Source: Actinoplanes xinjiangensis (lineage in GTDB: Bacteria; Actinomycetota; Actinomycetes; Mycobacteriales; Micromonosporaceae). From it: DNA of 64,000 bases. This document shows positions 41,499-50,941 of the stretch, piece after piece (positions within the stretch are counted from its first letter, which is position 1; every line of letters begins with the position of its first letter). A program made the translations under genes and the position numbers. The notes beneath the pieces were generated by a model. It made no database searches. It saw only the letters and a list, made by a program, of their open reading frames with translations, and was not told the DNA's origin. Location: the NCBI RefSeq assembly GCF_003148685.1, contig NZ_QGGR01000001.1, forward strand, positions 186,001-250,000. The letters are read 5' to 3'.

Positions 41499-42923
41499 TC
41501 AGCTTCCGTAGATGGTGCGGCCGTCGTCGGTCAGCTCCTTCGCCAGGCGGCGGGTCAGGTGCAGGCCCTCCAGCGCGAACTCGATGCCGGAGGCCGCCTG
41601 ACCGGGGCTGGGCGCGTCGCCGAGGTCGAGCCGGTCGAGGACCTTGGCCAGGCCGGGCACCGTGCCGATCTGATCGAGCAGCTCCTCGGCGCTGACCAGG
41701 TCACCGGTCTGGATGATGGCACCCTCGGCGACGAGGTCGGTGAAACCGGACAGGTCGAGACCGGCGAGCCGGGCCCGGAACGTCTCGGCGGTGGCGACGC
41801 GCAGCAGATGGCCGAGGATCTCGGTCTCCCGGCCCTCCTCACCGCTCTCGAACTCGACCTTGCCGCGCAGCGTCGACGTCACCGACACGGTGTCGCAGAC
41901 GCGGGCGACGGCCTCGCGCTCACCACGGAGCCCGGCCCGGCGCAGCGCGGACGCGGCGACGGTCTCGGCGGCGGCGATCGCGAACCGGGCGGACACCCCG
42001 GAGCGGGCGTCGACCGACGGCGACTCGCGGACCCCGCGCGTGTAGCGGGCCAGCACCTCCACCAGGAAGGCCGGCAGCTGCGCGACCAGGGACGCCTCCT
42101 GCCGGATCAGCGCGATCTCCAGCTCGAGGTCGACCGGGTAGTGGGTACGGATCTCCGCCCCGAACCGGTCCTTGAGCGGCGTGATGATCCGGCCGCGGTT
42201 GGTGTAGTCCTCCGGGTTGGCCGACGCCACGAGCAGCAGGTCCAGCGGCAGCCGCAGCTGGTAGCCACGGACCTGGATGTCGCGTTCCTCGAGCACGTTG
42301 AGCAGCGACACCTGGATGCGCTCGGCGAGGTCGGGCAGCTCGTTGACGGCGAAGATGCCCCGGTTGGTGCGCGGCACGAGACCGAAGTGGATGGTCTCCG
42401 GGTCGCCGAGCGCGCGGCCCTCGGCCACCTTGATCGGGTCGACGTCGCCGATCAGGTCACCGACGCTGGTGTCCGGGGTGGCGAGCTTCTCCCCATAGCG
42501 CTCCGAGCGGTGCAGCCACGCGACCGGCAGGAGGTCACCGGACTCGGCGGCCCGCCGGCGGGCGGCCGGGGTGAGCGGATGGTACGGATGTTCGTGCAGC
42601 TCGGAGCCCTCGATGTAGGGCGTCCACTCGTCGAGGAGGCCGACGAGCGCACGGATGAGCCGGGTCTTGCCCTGCCCCCGCTCGCCGAGCAGAACCATGT
42701 CGTGGCCGGCGAGCAGCGCCCGCTCGACCTCGGGCAGCACGGTGTCCTCGTAGCCGACGATGCCGGGGAAGCGTGGCTCACCGGAACCGAGCCGGGTCAG
42801 CAGGTTGTCGCGCAGCTCCTCCTTGACGGTGCGGAACTCGTGCCCGGAGGCACGCAACTCGCCCACGGTGCGGGGCAGATCGGCGGGCGGGACGGGTGTG
42901 ATCGCGAAGGGCGCCTGTGTCAC
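41499..42923 (-). CDS. MoxR-type AAA+ ATPase
   Basis: 474 residues. Walker A GERGQGKTRL (80-89), Walker B-type FAVNELPDL, sensor ASANPEDYTN and an arginine-finger region LKDRFGAEI. The overall pattern matches the larger MoxR/magnesium-chelatase-like AAA+ family (IVGYEDTVLPEVERAL start). It works with the VWA protein downstream. GTG 42923 is the start: TAGCGT lies 7 nt upstream (42936-42931, minus strand) with no Shine-Dalgarno. Confidence 0.88.
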   Translation of the reverse strand: MTQAPFAITPVPPADLPRTVGELRASGHEFRTVKEELRDNLLTRLGSGEPRFPGIVGYEDTVLPEVERALLAGHDMVLLGERGQGKTRLIRALVGLLDEWTPYIEGSELHEHPYHPLTPAARRRAAESGDLLPVAWLHRSERYGEKLATPDTSVGDLIGDVDPIKVAEGRALGDPETIHFGLVPRTNRGIFAVNELPDLAERIQVSLLNVLEERDIQVRGYQLRLPLDLLLVASANPEDYTNRGRIITPLKDRFGAEIRTHYPVDLELEIALIRQEASLVAQLPAFLVEVLARYTRGVRESPSVDARSGVSARFAIAAAETVAASALRRAGLRGEREAVARVCDTVSVTSTLRGKVEFESGEEGRETEILGHLLRVATAETFRARLAGLDLSGFTDLVAEGAIIQTGDLVSAEELLDQIGTVPGLAKVLDRLDLGDAPSPGQAASGIEFALEGLHLTRRLAKELTDDGRTIYGS

Positions 42924-43035
42924 CGCAAGAACGCTACCCCTGTCCTGTGACAAACAACGACTGTGCGGGCGGACACATCCAGGGCCGCGGGATTGGCTCT
43001 GGTCGCGGTTCCGGCCGCGCGGCACGCTTCGCCTC

Positions 43036-43872
43036 ATGACGACGAGCGAGCCGACCACCGGGATCCAGCGGTACGCCGCATTCACCCTCGACCCCGCCGG
43101 CGGCAACCCGGCCGGCGTGGTCCTCGACGCGGGCGCCCTGGACGACGCCGCCATGCAGGCGATCGCCGCGGACGTCGGCTACTCGGAGACCGCGTTCGTG
43201 ACGGCCCGTGACGGCGACCGGTTCCGGGTGCGGTACTTCAGCCCGCTGGCCGAGGTCCCGTTCTGCGGGCACGCCACGGTGGCGACGGCGGTCGCGCTGG
43301 GGCCGGGCGAGCACCTGTTCGAGACCAACGCGGGTCTCGTGCCGGTCATCGTCGACGGCTCCGGGACGGCCACACTGACCAGCGTGGATCCGCACGTCAC
43401 GGAGCTGGCGGCGGACGATCTGGCGGCCCTGCTGGCGGCGCTGCGCTGGGACGCCGGTGACCTGGACCCGCTTCTTGCGCCGAAGGTGGGGTTCGGTGGG
43501 GCGTACCACCCGATTCTGGCCGTGCGGAGCCGTGCGCGGCTCGCGGACCTGGACTACGACGTGCCGGCGCTGAAGGCGCTGATGACCGGGCGTGGCTGGA
43601 CCACGGTGCAGCTGGTGTTCCGGGCCGGGGAGAACGAGTTCGACGTGCGTGATCCGTTCCCGGTGGGCGGGGTGTATGAGGACCCGGCGACCGGGGCGGC
43701 GGCCGCGGCCTTCGGCGGTTATCTGCGGGAGCTGGGCCTGGTGGGCGCCGCCGCGACGGTCACCCTGCGGCAGGGCGACGACATGGGGCGGCCGAGCCGC
43801 ATCACCGTCCGCCTGGATCCGGAGATCAAGGGGGTACGGGTCAGCGGCACGGCCGTCCCGATCGTCAGCTGA
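43036..43872 (+). CDS. PhzF-family isomerase/epimerase-like protein
   Basis: 278 residues of the PhzF (phenazine biosynthesis) fold, related to diaminopimelate epimerase but using a Glu. Catalytic Glu51 is in GYSETAFV. Family motifs PFCGHATVA and YEDPATGAAAAA are both present. No other phenazine gene is in the window, so a role in phenazine synthesis is not supported; many such proteins are of unknown function. It starts at ATG 43036; a CACGCT box is 7 nt upstream. It overlaps the convergent peptidase gene by 8 bp. Confidence 0.88.
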   Translation: MTTSEPTTGIQRYAAFTLDPAGGNPAGVVLDAGALDDAAMQAIAADVGYSETAFVTARDGDRFRVRYFSPLAEVPFCGHATVATAVALGPGEHLFETNAGLVPVIVDGSGTATLTSVDPHVTELAADDLAALLAALRWDAGDLDPLLAPKVGFGGAYHPILAVRSRARLADLDYDVPALKALMTGRGWTTVQLVFRAGENEFDVRDPFPVGGVYEDPATGAAAAAFGGYLRELGLVGAAATVTLRQGDDMGRPSRITVRLDPEIKGVRVSGTAVPIVS

Positions 43873-45673
43873 GCGCCGGCTCGCCGGGGAGGCGGCTGAG
43901 CCGGGCGGTCAGGAACGACGCCCCGGGCCGGACACCGACGACCGTCCCGGACGGGTACCGCAGCGTGTGGTCGCGGTCGGTGGAGATCAGCACCACGCCG
44001 ATCCGGTGCCCGGCCGCGAACACGTGGTCGGTGCTCTGCAACGCGAACCGGAACGTGTACGCCTCCCCGGCCGTGACCGGCGTGGTCCACGACGGCGAGA
44101 TCCGGTTGCGCACGTCGATCCAGCCGCGGGTGACGATCTCGTAGTCCGACGGTGCCGTCACGTACTCCCGTCTGGCGAAGCAGCCGGGGTCGCCCTCGAT
44201 GCCGGGCCCGATGCAGTCCTGTTCGGTCAGGGTGCGCACCCGGACGAACCGGTCGGCGGTCCCGTAGTCGACCAGCAGCGCCGTCAGATACGGCGAGTCG
44301 CCGGCCAGGTCGGCCCGGACGCTGATCCGGGGTGTCCCGGTGAGCCGGACGTCGGCGGTCAGCGGCGCGGTCAGGTGGGCGAACCGGTTCGGGTCGGCGG
44401 CGTCCGGTGCGGCGGCCAACGACCCGGCGGTACGGGAGGTGTCGTCCACGAACGTCCGCCGCGGCCCGTCACCGAGTCGCAGCGTGGTGTCGCGGCCCCG
44501 CAGCGGCCAGGACGTCGAGGTCGTCCACCGGCCGGGCGCGACCTCCACGTCGGCGATGGGCTCCCGCATGATCCCGGTGTCGATGCCGTGGAGCCACTGG
44601 TCGAACCACCGGTGCAGGGTGTCCAGCCACGCGTCGCGGCGGATGTTGAACGGGTCGGTGTGCCCGGCCTGGTGCAGCCAGATCTTGCGGGGTACGTGGT
44701 TGCGGCCGAGCGCGTCCCACCACTGTCCGGCGTGCAGGGTCCGCACGTTGAAGTCGTGCAGCCCGTGCACCAGCAGCACACTGGCCCGCACCCGGTCGGC
44801 GTCGCGCAGGTAGTTCCGCTCGTTCCAGTAGCGGCTGTAGTCGCCGGTCTCCCGGTCCTGCTCCCGTTCCAGTTCGGCCGTCACCCCGGCACACCTCTCC
44901 GGGTCGGCCCGGGTCAGGACGGCCTTGGCCAGGATGTCGGTGTCCTCGCCCTGGAATCCGCCGGGCGCGACGACACCGCCGTTGGCGCGGTAGTAGTCGT
45001 ACCAACTGGAGATCGCCGCGATCGGCACGATCGTCTCCAGGCCGCGCACCCCGGTCGCGGCGACCGCGTTCGGCAGGGTGCCGTTGTAGGAGACGCCGAT
45101 CATGCCGGTCCGCCCGGTCGTCCAGCCGGCCCGCACGGGTGCCCCGGCGGCGTCGAAGCCGGGCGCCCGCCCGTTCAGCCAGTCGATCACGGCCTTCATG
45201 CCGAGGGTCTCGTTGCGGCCGCCGGAGGTCGGGCAGCCGTCCGAGCCGCCGCTGCCCAGGCTGTCGGCGAAGATCACGGCGTAGCCGCGGGGCACGAAGT
45301 AGTTGTCCAGGTAACCGGCGAACGTGATCACTCCGGCGCGGTCCACTGTCGAGGACCGTGCCGACGCACCGCCGTCGCGGTCGACGTCGTCGTGGTTCGG
45401 GATGTCGTTGAGGCCCGCGTAATACGGGCTGGGCTGGAAGATCACCGGCACCTTGCGGGTGGTGGCGGGCCGGATGATCCGCACGGCGACCCGGTCCGGC
45501 CGGCCGTCGGAGTCACTGTCGACCGGGGTCTGCACCCAGACCTGTTCCCGGATGGCGGCGGCGTAGTCGTGGTCCGGCCGGGTCCCGGTCGCGGCGTGGG
45601 CCGGCGTCGCGGCGGTGACCGCGGAGCCGGCGAGAACCATCAGCACGGTGAGGCTTCTGGCGAGCAGTGGCAT
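43865..45673 (-). CDS. Secreted X-Pro dipeptidyl-peptidase (CocE/NonD family)
   Basis: 602 residues with an N-terminal signal peptide (PLLARSLTVLMVLAGSAVTA, cleavage near AHA-ATG). Catalytic triad: Ser196 (GVSYNGTLP), Asp307 (VHGLHDFNV) and His338 (HQAGHTDPF), then the jelly-roll C-terminal domain of the X-Pro dipeptidyl-peptidase/CocE family. It is predicted to remove N-terminal X-Pro dipeptides outside the cell. Start at ATG 45673 because a TATGGT box (45685-45680, minus strand) lies 6 nt upstream, which makes the GTG at 45679 impossible for a leaderless mRNA. Confidence 0.88.
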   Translation of the reverse strand: MPLLARSLTVLMVLAGSAVTAATPAHAATGTRPDHDYAAAIREQVWVQTPVDSDSDGRPDRVAVRIIRPATTRKVPVIFQPSPYYAGLNDIPNHDDVDRDGGASARSSTVDRAGVITFAGYLDNYFVPRGYAVIFADSLGSGGSDGCPTSGGRNETLGMKAVIDWLNGRAPGFDAAGAPVRAGWTTGRTGMIGVSYNGTLPNAVAATGVRGLETIVPIAAISSWYDYYRANGGVVAPGGFQGEDTDILAKAVLTRADPERCAGVTAELEREQDRETGDYSRYWNERNYLRDADRVRASVLLVHGLHDFNVRTLHAGQWWDALGRNHVPRKIWLHQAGHTDPFNIRRDAWLDTLHRWFDQWLHGIDTGIMREPIADVEVAPGRWTTSTSWPLRGRDTTLRLGDGPRRTFVDDTSRTAGSLAAAPDAADPNRFAHLTAPLTADVRLTGTPRISVRADLAGDSPYLTALLVDYGTADRFVRVRTLTEQDCIGPGIEGDPGCFARREYVTAPSDYEIVTRGWIDVRNRISPSWTTPVTAGEAYTFRFALQSTDHVFAAGHRIGVVLISTDRDHTLRYPSGTVVGVRPGASFLTARLSRLPGEPALS

Positions 45674-45716
45674 CGGCACACCATATCGTCATGCGTGAAT
45701 ATCAGAGGATGGTCGG

Positions 45717-47339
45717 ATGAGCGCCACACTGATCGCCCGGCAACTCGCGGCGGGACACGGGGACCGCACCCTCTTCACCGAGCTCGACCTGGTCGTCGCG
45801 CCGGGCGACGTGATCGGCCTGGTCGGGGTGAACGGCGCGGGCAAGACGACGCTGCTGCGTACCCTCGCCGGGTCGATCCCCACGGAGAGCGGCAGCGTCT
45901 CGCTGAGCCCGCCCACCGCCAACGTCGGATATCTCCCGCAGGAGCGGGAGCGCCGGCCCGGCGAGAGTGTGCGCGACTTCCTGGGCCGCCGCACCGGCGT
46001 CACCGCGGCGCAGGAGGCGATGGACGCCGCCGCCGAGGAGCTGAGCCGGGAGGTGCCGGGCTCCGACGACCGCTATGCCGCGGCGCTGGACACCTGGCTG
46101 GACCTCGGCGGCGCCGACCTGGACGAGCGGATCGCCGAGGCCGACCTCGGGTTCGCGCTGGACCTGCCGATGACCGCACTCTCCGGCGGCCAGGCGGCCC
46201 GCGCCGGAATGGCGTCGTTGCTGCTCAGCCGCTACGACATCTACCTGCTCGACGAGCCGACCAACGACCTCGACCTGGACGGGCTGGCCCGGCTGGAGGC
46301 GTTCGTGGCCGGGCTGCGCGCTGGTGCCGTGCTGGTCAGTCACGACCGCGAGTTTCTCACCCGGACCGTGACCAAGGTGCTCGAACTCGATCTCGCACAG
46401 AACCGGGTCAACCTGTTCGGCGGCGGCTACGACTCCTATCTCGAGGAACGCGACCGGGCCCGCCGGCACGCCCGCGAGGAGTTCGAGGAGTACGCCGACA
46501 AGAAGGACGACCTGCTCGAACGCGCCCGGATGCAGCGTGGCTGGGCGGACAAGGGGGTGCGCAACGCCCGCCGCAAGGCCACCGACAACGACAAGAACAT
46601 CAAGGCGTTCCGGGCCGACTCCAGCGAGAAGCAGGCCGCGAAGGCCCGCCAGACCGACCGGATGATCGAGCGCCTGGAGGTGGTCGAGGAGCCCCGTAAG
46701 GAGTGGGACCTGCGGATGGAGATCGCCACCGCGCCCCGGGCCGGCGCGATCGTGGCCACCCTCCGCGACGCCGTGGTCCGCCGCGGCGACTTCACACTGG
46801 GCCCGGTGACGTTGCAGATCGACTGGGCCGACCGGGTGGCGATCACCGGCGCCAACGGGTCCGGCAAGTCGACTCTGCTGGCGGCCCTGCTCGGCCGGAC
46901 TTCCCTGGAGTCGGGCACGCAGCACCTCGGCCCCGGCGTCGTGGTCGGCGAGGTCGACCAGGCACGCGGCCTGTTCCTCGGCGGCGAGCCGCTGGCCCGG
47001 GCGTTCGGCGCCGCCGTGCCGGACTGGCCGGACGCCGAGGTGCGCACCCTGCTGGCGAAATTCGGCCTGCGCTCGGAGCACGTGCTGCGCCCGGCGGTCA
47101 CCCTCTCCCCCGGCGAGCGCACCCGTGCCGCCCTGGCGCTGCTCCAGGCCCGCGGGGTCAACCTGCTGGTCCTCGACGAGCCGACCAACCACCTCGACCT
47201 GGCGGCCATCGAGCAGCTGGAGTCGGCGCTGGCCTCCTACACCGGCACGCTGCTGCTGGTCACCCACGACCGCCGGATGCTGGAGGCGGTCGCCACCGAC
47301 CGCCGCCTCGAGGTCGCCGACGGCCGGGTCACCGGCTGA
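45717..47339 (+). CDS. ABC-F family ATPase
   Basis: 540 residues with two ABC ATPase domains and no membrane domain. Walker A: GVNGAGKTTLLRTL (about residues 38-51) and GANGSGKSTLLAAL; signatures LSGGQAARAGM and LSPGERTRAAL; Walker B in YLLDEPTNDLDLD and LVLDEPTNHLDLA. The inter-domain linker is charged and helical (about 240-320). ABC-F proteins act on the ribosome, and some give resistance to ribosome-targeting antibiotics. The linker is not of a length I can assign to a resistance subtype. Divergent from the peptidase. GAGG precedes the ATG. Confidence 0.9.
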   Translation: MSATLIARQLAAGHGDRTLFTELDLVVAPGDVIGLVGVNGAGKTTLLRTLAGSIPTESGSVSLSPPTANVGYLPQERERRPGESVRDFLGRRTGVTAAQEAMDAAAEELSREVPGSDDRYAAALDTWLDLGGADLDERIAEADLGFALDLPMTALSGGQAARAGMASLLLSRYDIYLLDEPTNDLDLDGLARLEAFVAGLRAGAVLVSHDREFLTRTVTKVLELDLAQNRVNLFGGGYDSYLEERDRARRHAREEFEEYADKKDDLLERARMQRGWADKGVRNARRKATDNDKNIKAFRADSSEKQAAKARQTDRMIERLEVVEEPRKEWDLRMEIATAPRAGAIVATLRDAVVRRGDFTLGPVTLQIDWADRVAITGANGSGKSTLLAALLGRTSLESGTQHLGPGVVVGEVDQARGLFLGGEPLARAFGAAVPDWPDAEVRTLLAKFGLRSEHVLRPAVTLSPGERTRAALALLQARGVNLLVLDEPTNHLDLAAIEQLESALASYTGTLLLVTHDRRMLEAVATDRRLEVADGRVTG

Positions 47340-47340
47340 G

Positions 47341-48036
47341 TCACCGGCCGGCCGGCGCGAGCCTGGCGACGGCCTTGCGGGCCGCGGCCTCCAGGTCGGC
47401 GACCTTCAGGTCGGTCTCACTCATCAGCAGGACGGTGACGTAGGCCTTCCCGGCGGCGGCCGCCAGGAGGCGCCCCTTCACGGTCAGCTTCATGGTGGGC
47501 ACGGTCATCACGAAACTCACGGCCGCCGACGCGTCGCCGATCTTCGGAGCCAGGGGGTACGGGCTGAGCGCGAACCCCATGTCCATCGGCAGCTCCCCCG
47601 CCGCCCGGGTGAACGACGAGCAGCCCGGCAGCAGCCCGGCGAGTTTGGCGACCGCCGCACGCGCCGCGTCGGCTCCCGGCTCGGCCAGGGTCTCCACCAG
47701 CAGTTCCTCGTCGCCGGGGCCGCGCACGTACTCGCGGTACACCGTCCCGGCCGGTACCCGGGCACCGTTGCCGCAGGCCGCGATCTCCGCCGGGATCCGG
47801 GCGAACAGATCGTCGGTGGTGTCCGCCTGCGGTGCGAACCCGGCCGGCACCTCACCGGCGGGCAGCAGCGCCGCGGTGAGCCGCGCGCCGGCCGGATCGT
47901 CGGGTGGCGGCGGCAGGACGCCGGCACCGCCCGGCCGCACGGCCGTCGCACCGGGCGGGACGGCGAGTCCCGCGGACGGCAGGGCGAGCACGGTGGCGAG
48001 CGTGACGGCGGCCGTGAGCGTGATCATTCGGGGCAC
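47341..48036 (-). CDS. Secreted protein, possibly PknH-like sensor domain
   Basis: 231 residues. Signal peptide MPRMITLTAAVTLATVLALP, cleavage near GLA-VPP. The mature part has LLPAGEVPAGFAP, two cysteines (CGNGAR, LLPGCSSF) that may form a disulfide, and a C-terminal strand-rich part typical of the PknH-like extracellular sensor domain, but the similarity is weak. Convergent with the ABC-F gene, one base between stops. Function unknown. Confidence 0.5.
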   Translation of the reverse strand: MPRMITLTAAVTLATVLALPSAGLAVPPGATAVRPGGAGVLPPPPDDPAGARLTAALLPAGEVPAGFAPQADTTDDLFARIPAEIAACGNGARVPAGTVYREYVRGPGDEELLVETLAEPGADAARAAVAKLAGLLPGCSSFTRAAGELPMDMGFALSPYPLAPKIGDASAAVSFVMTVPTMKLTVKGRLLAAAAGKAYVTVLLMSETDLKVADLEAAARKAVARLAPAGR

Positions 48037-48084
48037 GGCTCACGCTATCTCCGTGGACCGCACCTTCGCCGACCGAACGCCGGA

Positions 48085-49707
48085 TTATCCAGCGGTGGTG
48101 AACGGGCTGCTCAGCGGACCTTCGTTGGCGGACCGGTCGAGGCCGCTGACGCAGTAGGTGGCGGGACCGGCCGGTGGCTTCGGGTCGACCACGGCGGTGC
48201 CCGCCCGGCCGGTCGCGACGAGGGCGGACGTGTTGCCGTCCGTACGGTAGAGGGCCCAGCTCGCGCCGCCACCGTCGGCGACCGTCAGGGTCACCGCGCC
48301 CGTCCCGGACCTGGTCGCCGCGGTGATCCGCGGCGCCGCCGGTGGTGCGGCCGGAAGCCGCGCGATCCGCGGGAGCAGCGCCGGCGTCGCGTAGTGCTTC
48401 GCCCGGTAGCGGGTGGTCGCGCCGAGCCGGTCGGAGCGCACCGACGCGGCACTGTAGTGGACCTGGCCCTGCACGCCGAACCTGTCGTTCAGGACCATCT
48501 GCCGGTCCAGTTCGGCCGGATCGCTCCAGTCGCCCTTCTCACCGACCCGGTAGTCGCCCATCCCGATGTAGAGCTGCACGCCGGTGCCCTTGACCGTTTT
48601 CGCCCACCAGGGCAGCACCTTGGCGTAGTCGGCCTTGTCGAATCCGACCGTCCAGTACAGCTGCGGCACGATGTAGTCGAGCCAGCCCTCGCGCACCCAG
48701 GTACGGGTGTCGGCGAAGATGGCGCTGTAACTCTCCAGGCCGCTGGTGTCCGAGCCCTCGCCGCCGTTGCGCCAGATGCCGAACGGGCTGATCCCGAACT
48801 TGACCCACGGTTTGACCTCGGCGATCCGCTGTTTCATCTCGCGGACCAGGGTGTTGACGTTGTCGCGGCGCCAGTCGGCGCGGCTCCTCCCGCCGCCGTA
48901 CTTCGCGAACGACGCGTCGTCGGGGAACTCCTGCCCCTTGCCGTCACCCGGGTACGGGTAGAAGAAGTCGTCGAAGTGGACACCGTCGACGTCGTACCTC
49001 GCGACCGCCTCCAGCATCGCGTCCTCGACGAACTTGCGGGCCTCCGGGTTGCCCGGGTCGTAGTAGAAGCGGCCCTTGGCACCGGACGGGTGCGCGATGC
49101 GCCACTCCGGGTGCACCACCAGCGGATGGTTCGCGGGCAGCTTCGACAGGTCGGTGCCCGCGCCGGACGGGGCGAACTGGGTGCCCCGGTAGGGGTTGAA
49201 CCAGGCGTGGAACTCCAGGTTGCGCCGGTGGGCCTCGTCGACCATGAACGCCATCGGGTCCCAGCCGGGGTCCGCGCCGTCCAGCCGGCCGGTCAGCCAG
49301 TTCGACCAGGGGGCGTAGTCGGACTTCCAGAACGCGTCGCCGCTCGGGCGCACGTGCACGAAGATCGCGTTGTGGTTCTGCGCGACGGCCAGATCCAGCC
49401 AGCGCAGATATTCCGCGCGGACCTGCTCCTGCGGCAACCCCGGCCGGCTCGGCCAGTCGATGTTGTAGACCGTGGTGAGCCACATGCCGCGCAGCTCCCG
49501 CGGGGCGGACACCGGCACGGCCCCGCACAGCCCGGTCACGGTCTGCGTGGGTGCGTCGGCCACCGCCACGGTGTCGGCCTCGCCGGTCCGCGCGGGCGGC
49601 TCGTAGAACGCGGCCCGGACCAGGCCGATCCCCAGCACCGCTCCGGCGAACAGGACCGCCGACAGCAGCATCGCCACCCGCACCGGTGGCCGGCGCAGCA
49701 GACTCAC
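48085..49707 (-). CDS. GHL10-family glycosyl hydrolase-like protein (DUF187)
   Basis: 540 residues. An N-terminal membrane anchor or signal (VAMLLSAVLFAGAVLGIGLV), the TIM-barrel GHL10/DUF187 domain (RGMWLTTVYNIDW, VHVRPSGDAFWKSDYAP, FHAWFNPYRG, DGVHFDDFFYPYP) with acidic pairs such as DFFYP, then a FN3-like C-terminal domain (SGTGAVTLTVADGGGASWAL). Such proteins act on cell-envelope glycans. GTG 49707 overlaps the glgM stop by 4 bp (GTGA); hence it is cotranscribed with glgM. Extracytoplasmic. Confidence 0.85.
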   Translation of the reverse strand: MSLLRRPPVRVAMLLSAVLFAGAVLGIGLVRAAFYEPPARTGEADTVAVADAPTQTVTGLCGAVPVSAPRELRGMWLTTVYNIDWPSRPGLPQEQVRAEYLRWLDLAVAQNHNAIFVHVRPSGDAFWKSDYAPWSNWLTGRLDGADPGWDPMAFMVDEAHRRNLEFHAWFNPYRGTQFAPSGAGTDLSKLPANHPLVVHPEWRIAHPSGAKGRFYYDPGNPEARKFVEDAMLEAVARYDVDGVHFDDFFYPYPGDGKGQEFPDDASFAKYGGGRSRADWRRDNVNTLVREMKQRIAEVKPWVKFGISPFGIWRNGGEGSDTSGLESYSAIFADTRTWVREGWLDYIVPQLYWTVGFDKADYAKVLPWWAKTVKGTGVQLYIGMGDYRVGEKGDWSDPAELDRQMVLNDRFGVQGQVHYSAASVRSDRLGATTRYRAKHYATPALLPRIARLPAAPPAAPRITAATRSGTGAVTLTVADGGGASWALYRTDGNTSALVATGRAGTAVVDPKPPAGPATYCVSGLDRSANEGPLSSPFTTAG

Positions 49708-50906
49708 CGCACCGACCGGTAGATCTCTAGGGTGTCCTCGGCGATCCGGGACCAGCTGAACATCTCCACGGCACGGCGACGGCCGGCCCGGCCCATCTCC
49801 GCGGCCAGCTGCGGGTCGTTCAGCACGCGGGTCAGGGTGGCGGCGAGGTCGGCGACGAACCGCTCCGGGTCGACGGGCGTACCCGTACCGTCCTGGACCT
49901 GGTCGATGCCGACCAGCAGGCCGGTCTCGCCGTCCGCGACCACCTCGGGGATGCCGCCGGTCGCGGTGGCGACCACCGCGGTCTCGCAGGCCATCGCCTC
50001 CAGGTTGACGATGCCCATCGGCTCGTAGATCGACGGGCAGACGAAGACGGTGGCGTGCGTGAGGACCTGGATGACCTCCTGCTTCGGCAGCATCTCCTGC
50101 ACCCAGATCACGCCCTGCGGGTCACGCGTCCCGCGCAGGTCCCGGGCCAGCGACTCCACCTCGGCGGCGATCTCCGGCGTGTCCGGTGCGCCGGCCAGCA
50201 GGATGATCTGCGCCTCGGCGGGCAGCTGACGGCAGGCCCGCATCAGGTAGGGCAGGCCCTTCTGCCGGGTGATCCGGCCGACGAACACGACGCTCGGCCG
50301 GTTGCGGTCGATGCCGAGCCGGTCGACCACGTCGGTGCCGTGATCCGGCTGGTACAGCTCGGTGTCGATGCCGTTGTAGACGACGTGGATCCGGTCCGGG
50401 TCGACCGACGGGTACGCCCGGAGCACGTCACGCCGCATCCCGCCGGAGACCGCGATGATCGCGTCGGCGTTCTCGATCGCGGTCCGCTCGCAGAACGAGG
50501 AGAGCGCGTAGCCGCCACCGAGCTGCTCCGCCTTCCACGGGCGCAGCGGCTCCAGGCTGTGCGTGGTCACCACGTGCGGGACGCCGTGCAGCAGTTTCGC
50601 GGTGTGGCCGGCGAAATTCGCATACCAGGTGTGACTGTGCACCACGTCGGCGCCGGCGCAGCCCTGGGCGATGGCCAGGTTGACCCCCATGGTGCGCAGC
50701 GCGGCGTTGGCCTTAGCCAGCTCGGCGGGCTCCGGGTAGGCCGTGACACCGGCCTCGTCGCGCGGGGCGCCGAAGCAGTGCACCCGCACGTCGGCCAGCC
50801 CGCGCAGGTCACGGGCCAGATATTCGAGGTGGACCCCGGCGCCGCCATAGACCTCCGGCGGGTACTCACGGGTGATCAGGTCGGCGCGCAGTCGGGAGTC
50901 CGTCAC
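49704..50906 (-). CDS. glgM: GT-B glycosyltransferase GlgM (alpha-maltose-1-phosphate synthase)
   Basis: 400 residues of the actinobacterial GlgA/GlgM group (GT4): REYPPEVYGGAGVHLEYLAR, HSHTWYANFAG, VGRITRQKGLPYLMRACRQL, PSIYEPMGIVNLEAMACE. In Mycobacterium the orthologue next to glgC makes maltose-1-phosphate for GlgE-type glucan synthesis from ADP-glucose. GTG 50906 has a TAAGCT box 6 nt upstream (50918-50913, minus strand). In Mycobacterium glgM and glgC are adjacent and divergent; here two c-di-GMP genes lie between. Confidence 0.88.
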   Translation of the reverse strand: MTDSRLRADLITREYPPEVYGGAGVHLEYLARDLRGLADVRVHCFGAPRDEAGVTAYPEPAELAKANAALRTMGVNLAIAQGCAGADVVHSHTWYANFAGHTAKLLHGVPHVVTTHSLEPLRPWKAEQLGGGYALSSFCERTAIENADAIIAVSGGMRRDVLRAYPSVDPDRIHVVYNGIDTELYQPDHGTDVVDRLGIDRNRPSVVFVGRITRQKGLPYLMRACRQLPAEAQIILLAGAPDTPEIAAEVESLARDLRGTRDPQGVIWVQEMLPKQEVIQVLTHATVFVCPSIYEPMGIVNLEAMACETAVVATATGGIPEVVADGETGLLVGIDQVQDGTGTPVDPERFVADLAATLTRVLNDPQLAAEMGRAGRRRAVEMFSWSRIAEDTLEIYRSVR

Positions 50907-50941
50907 GACTGGAGCTTAGCCGCCGTCCCTCAGGTCGGCCC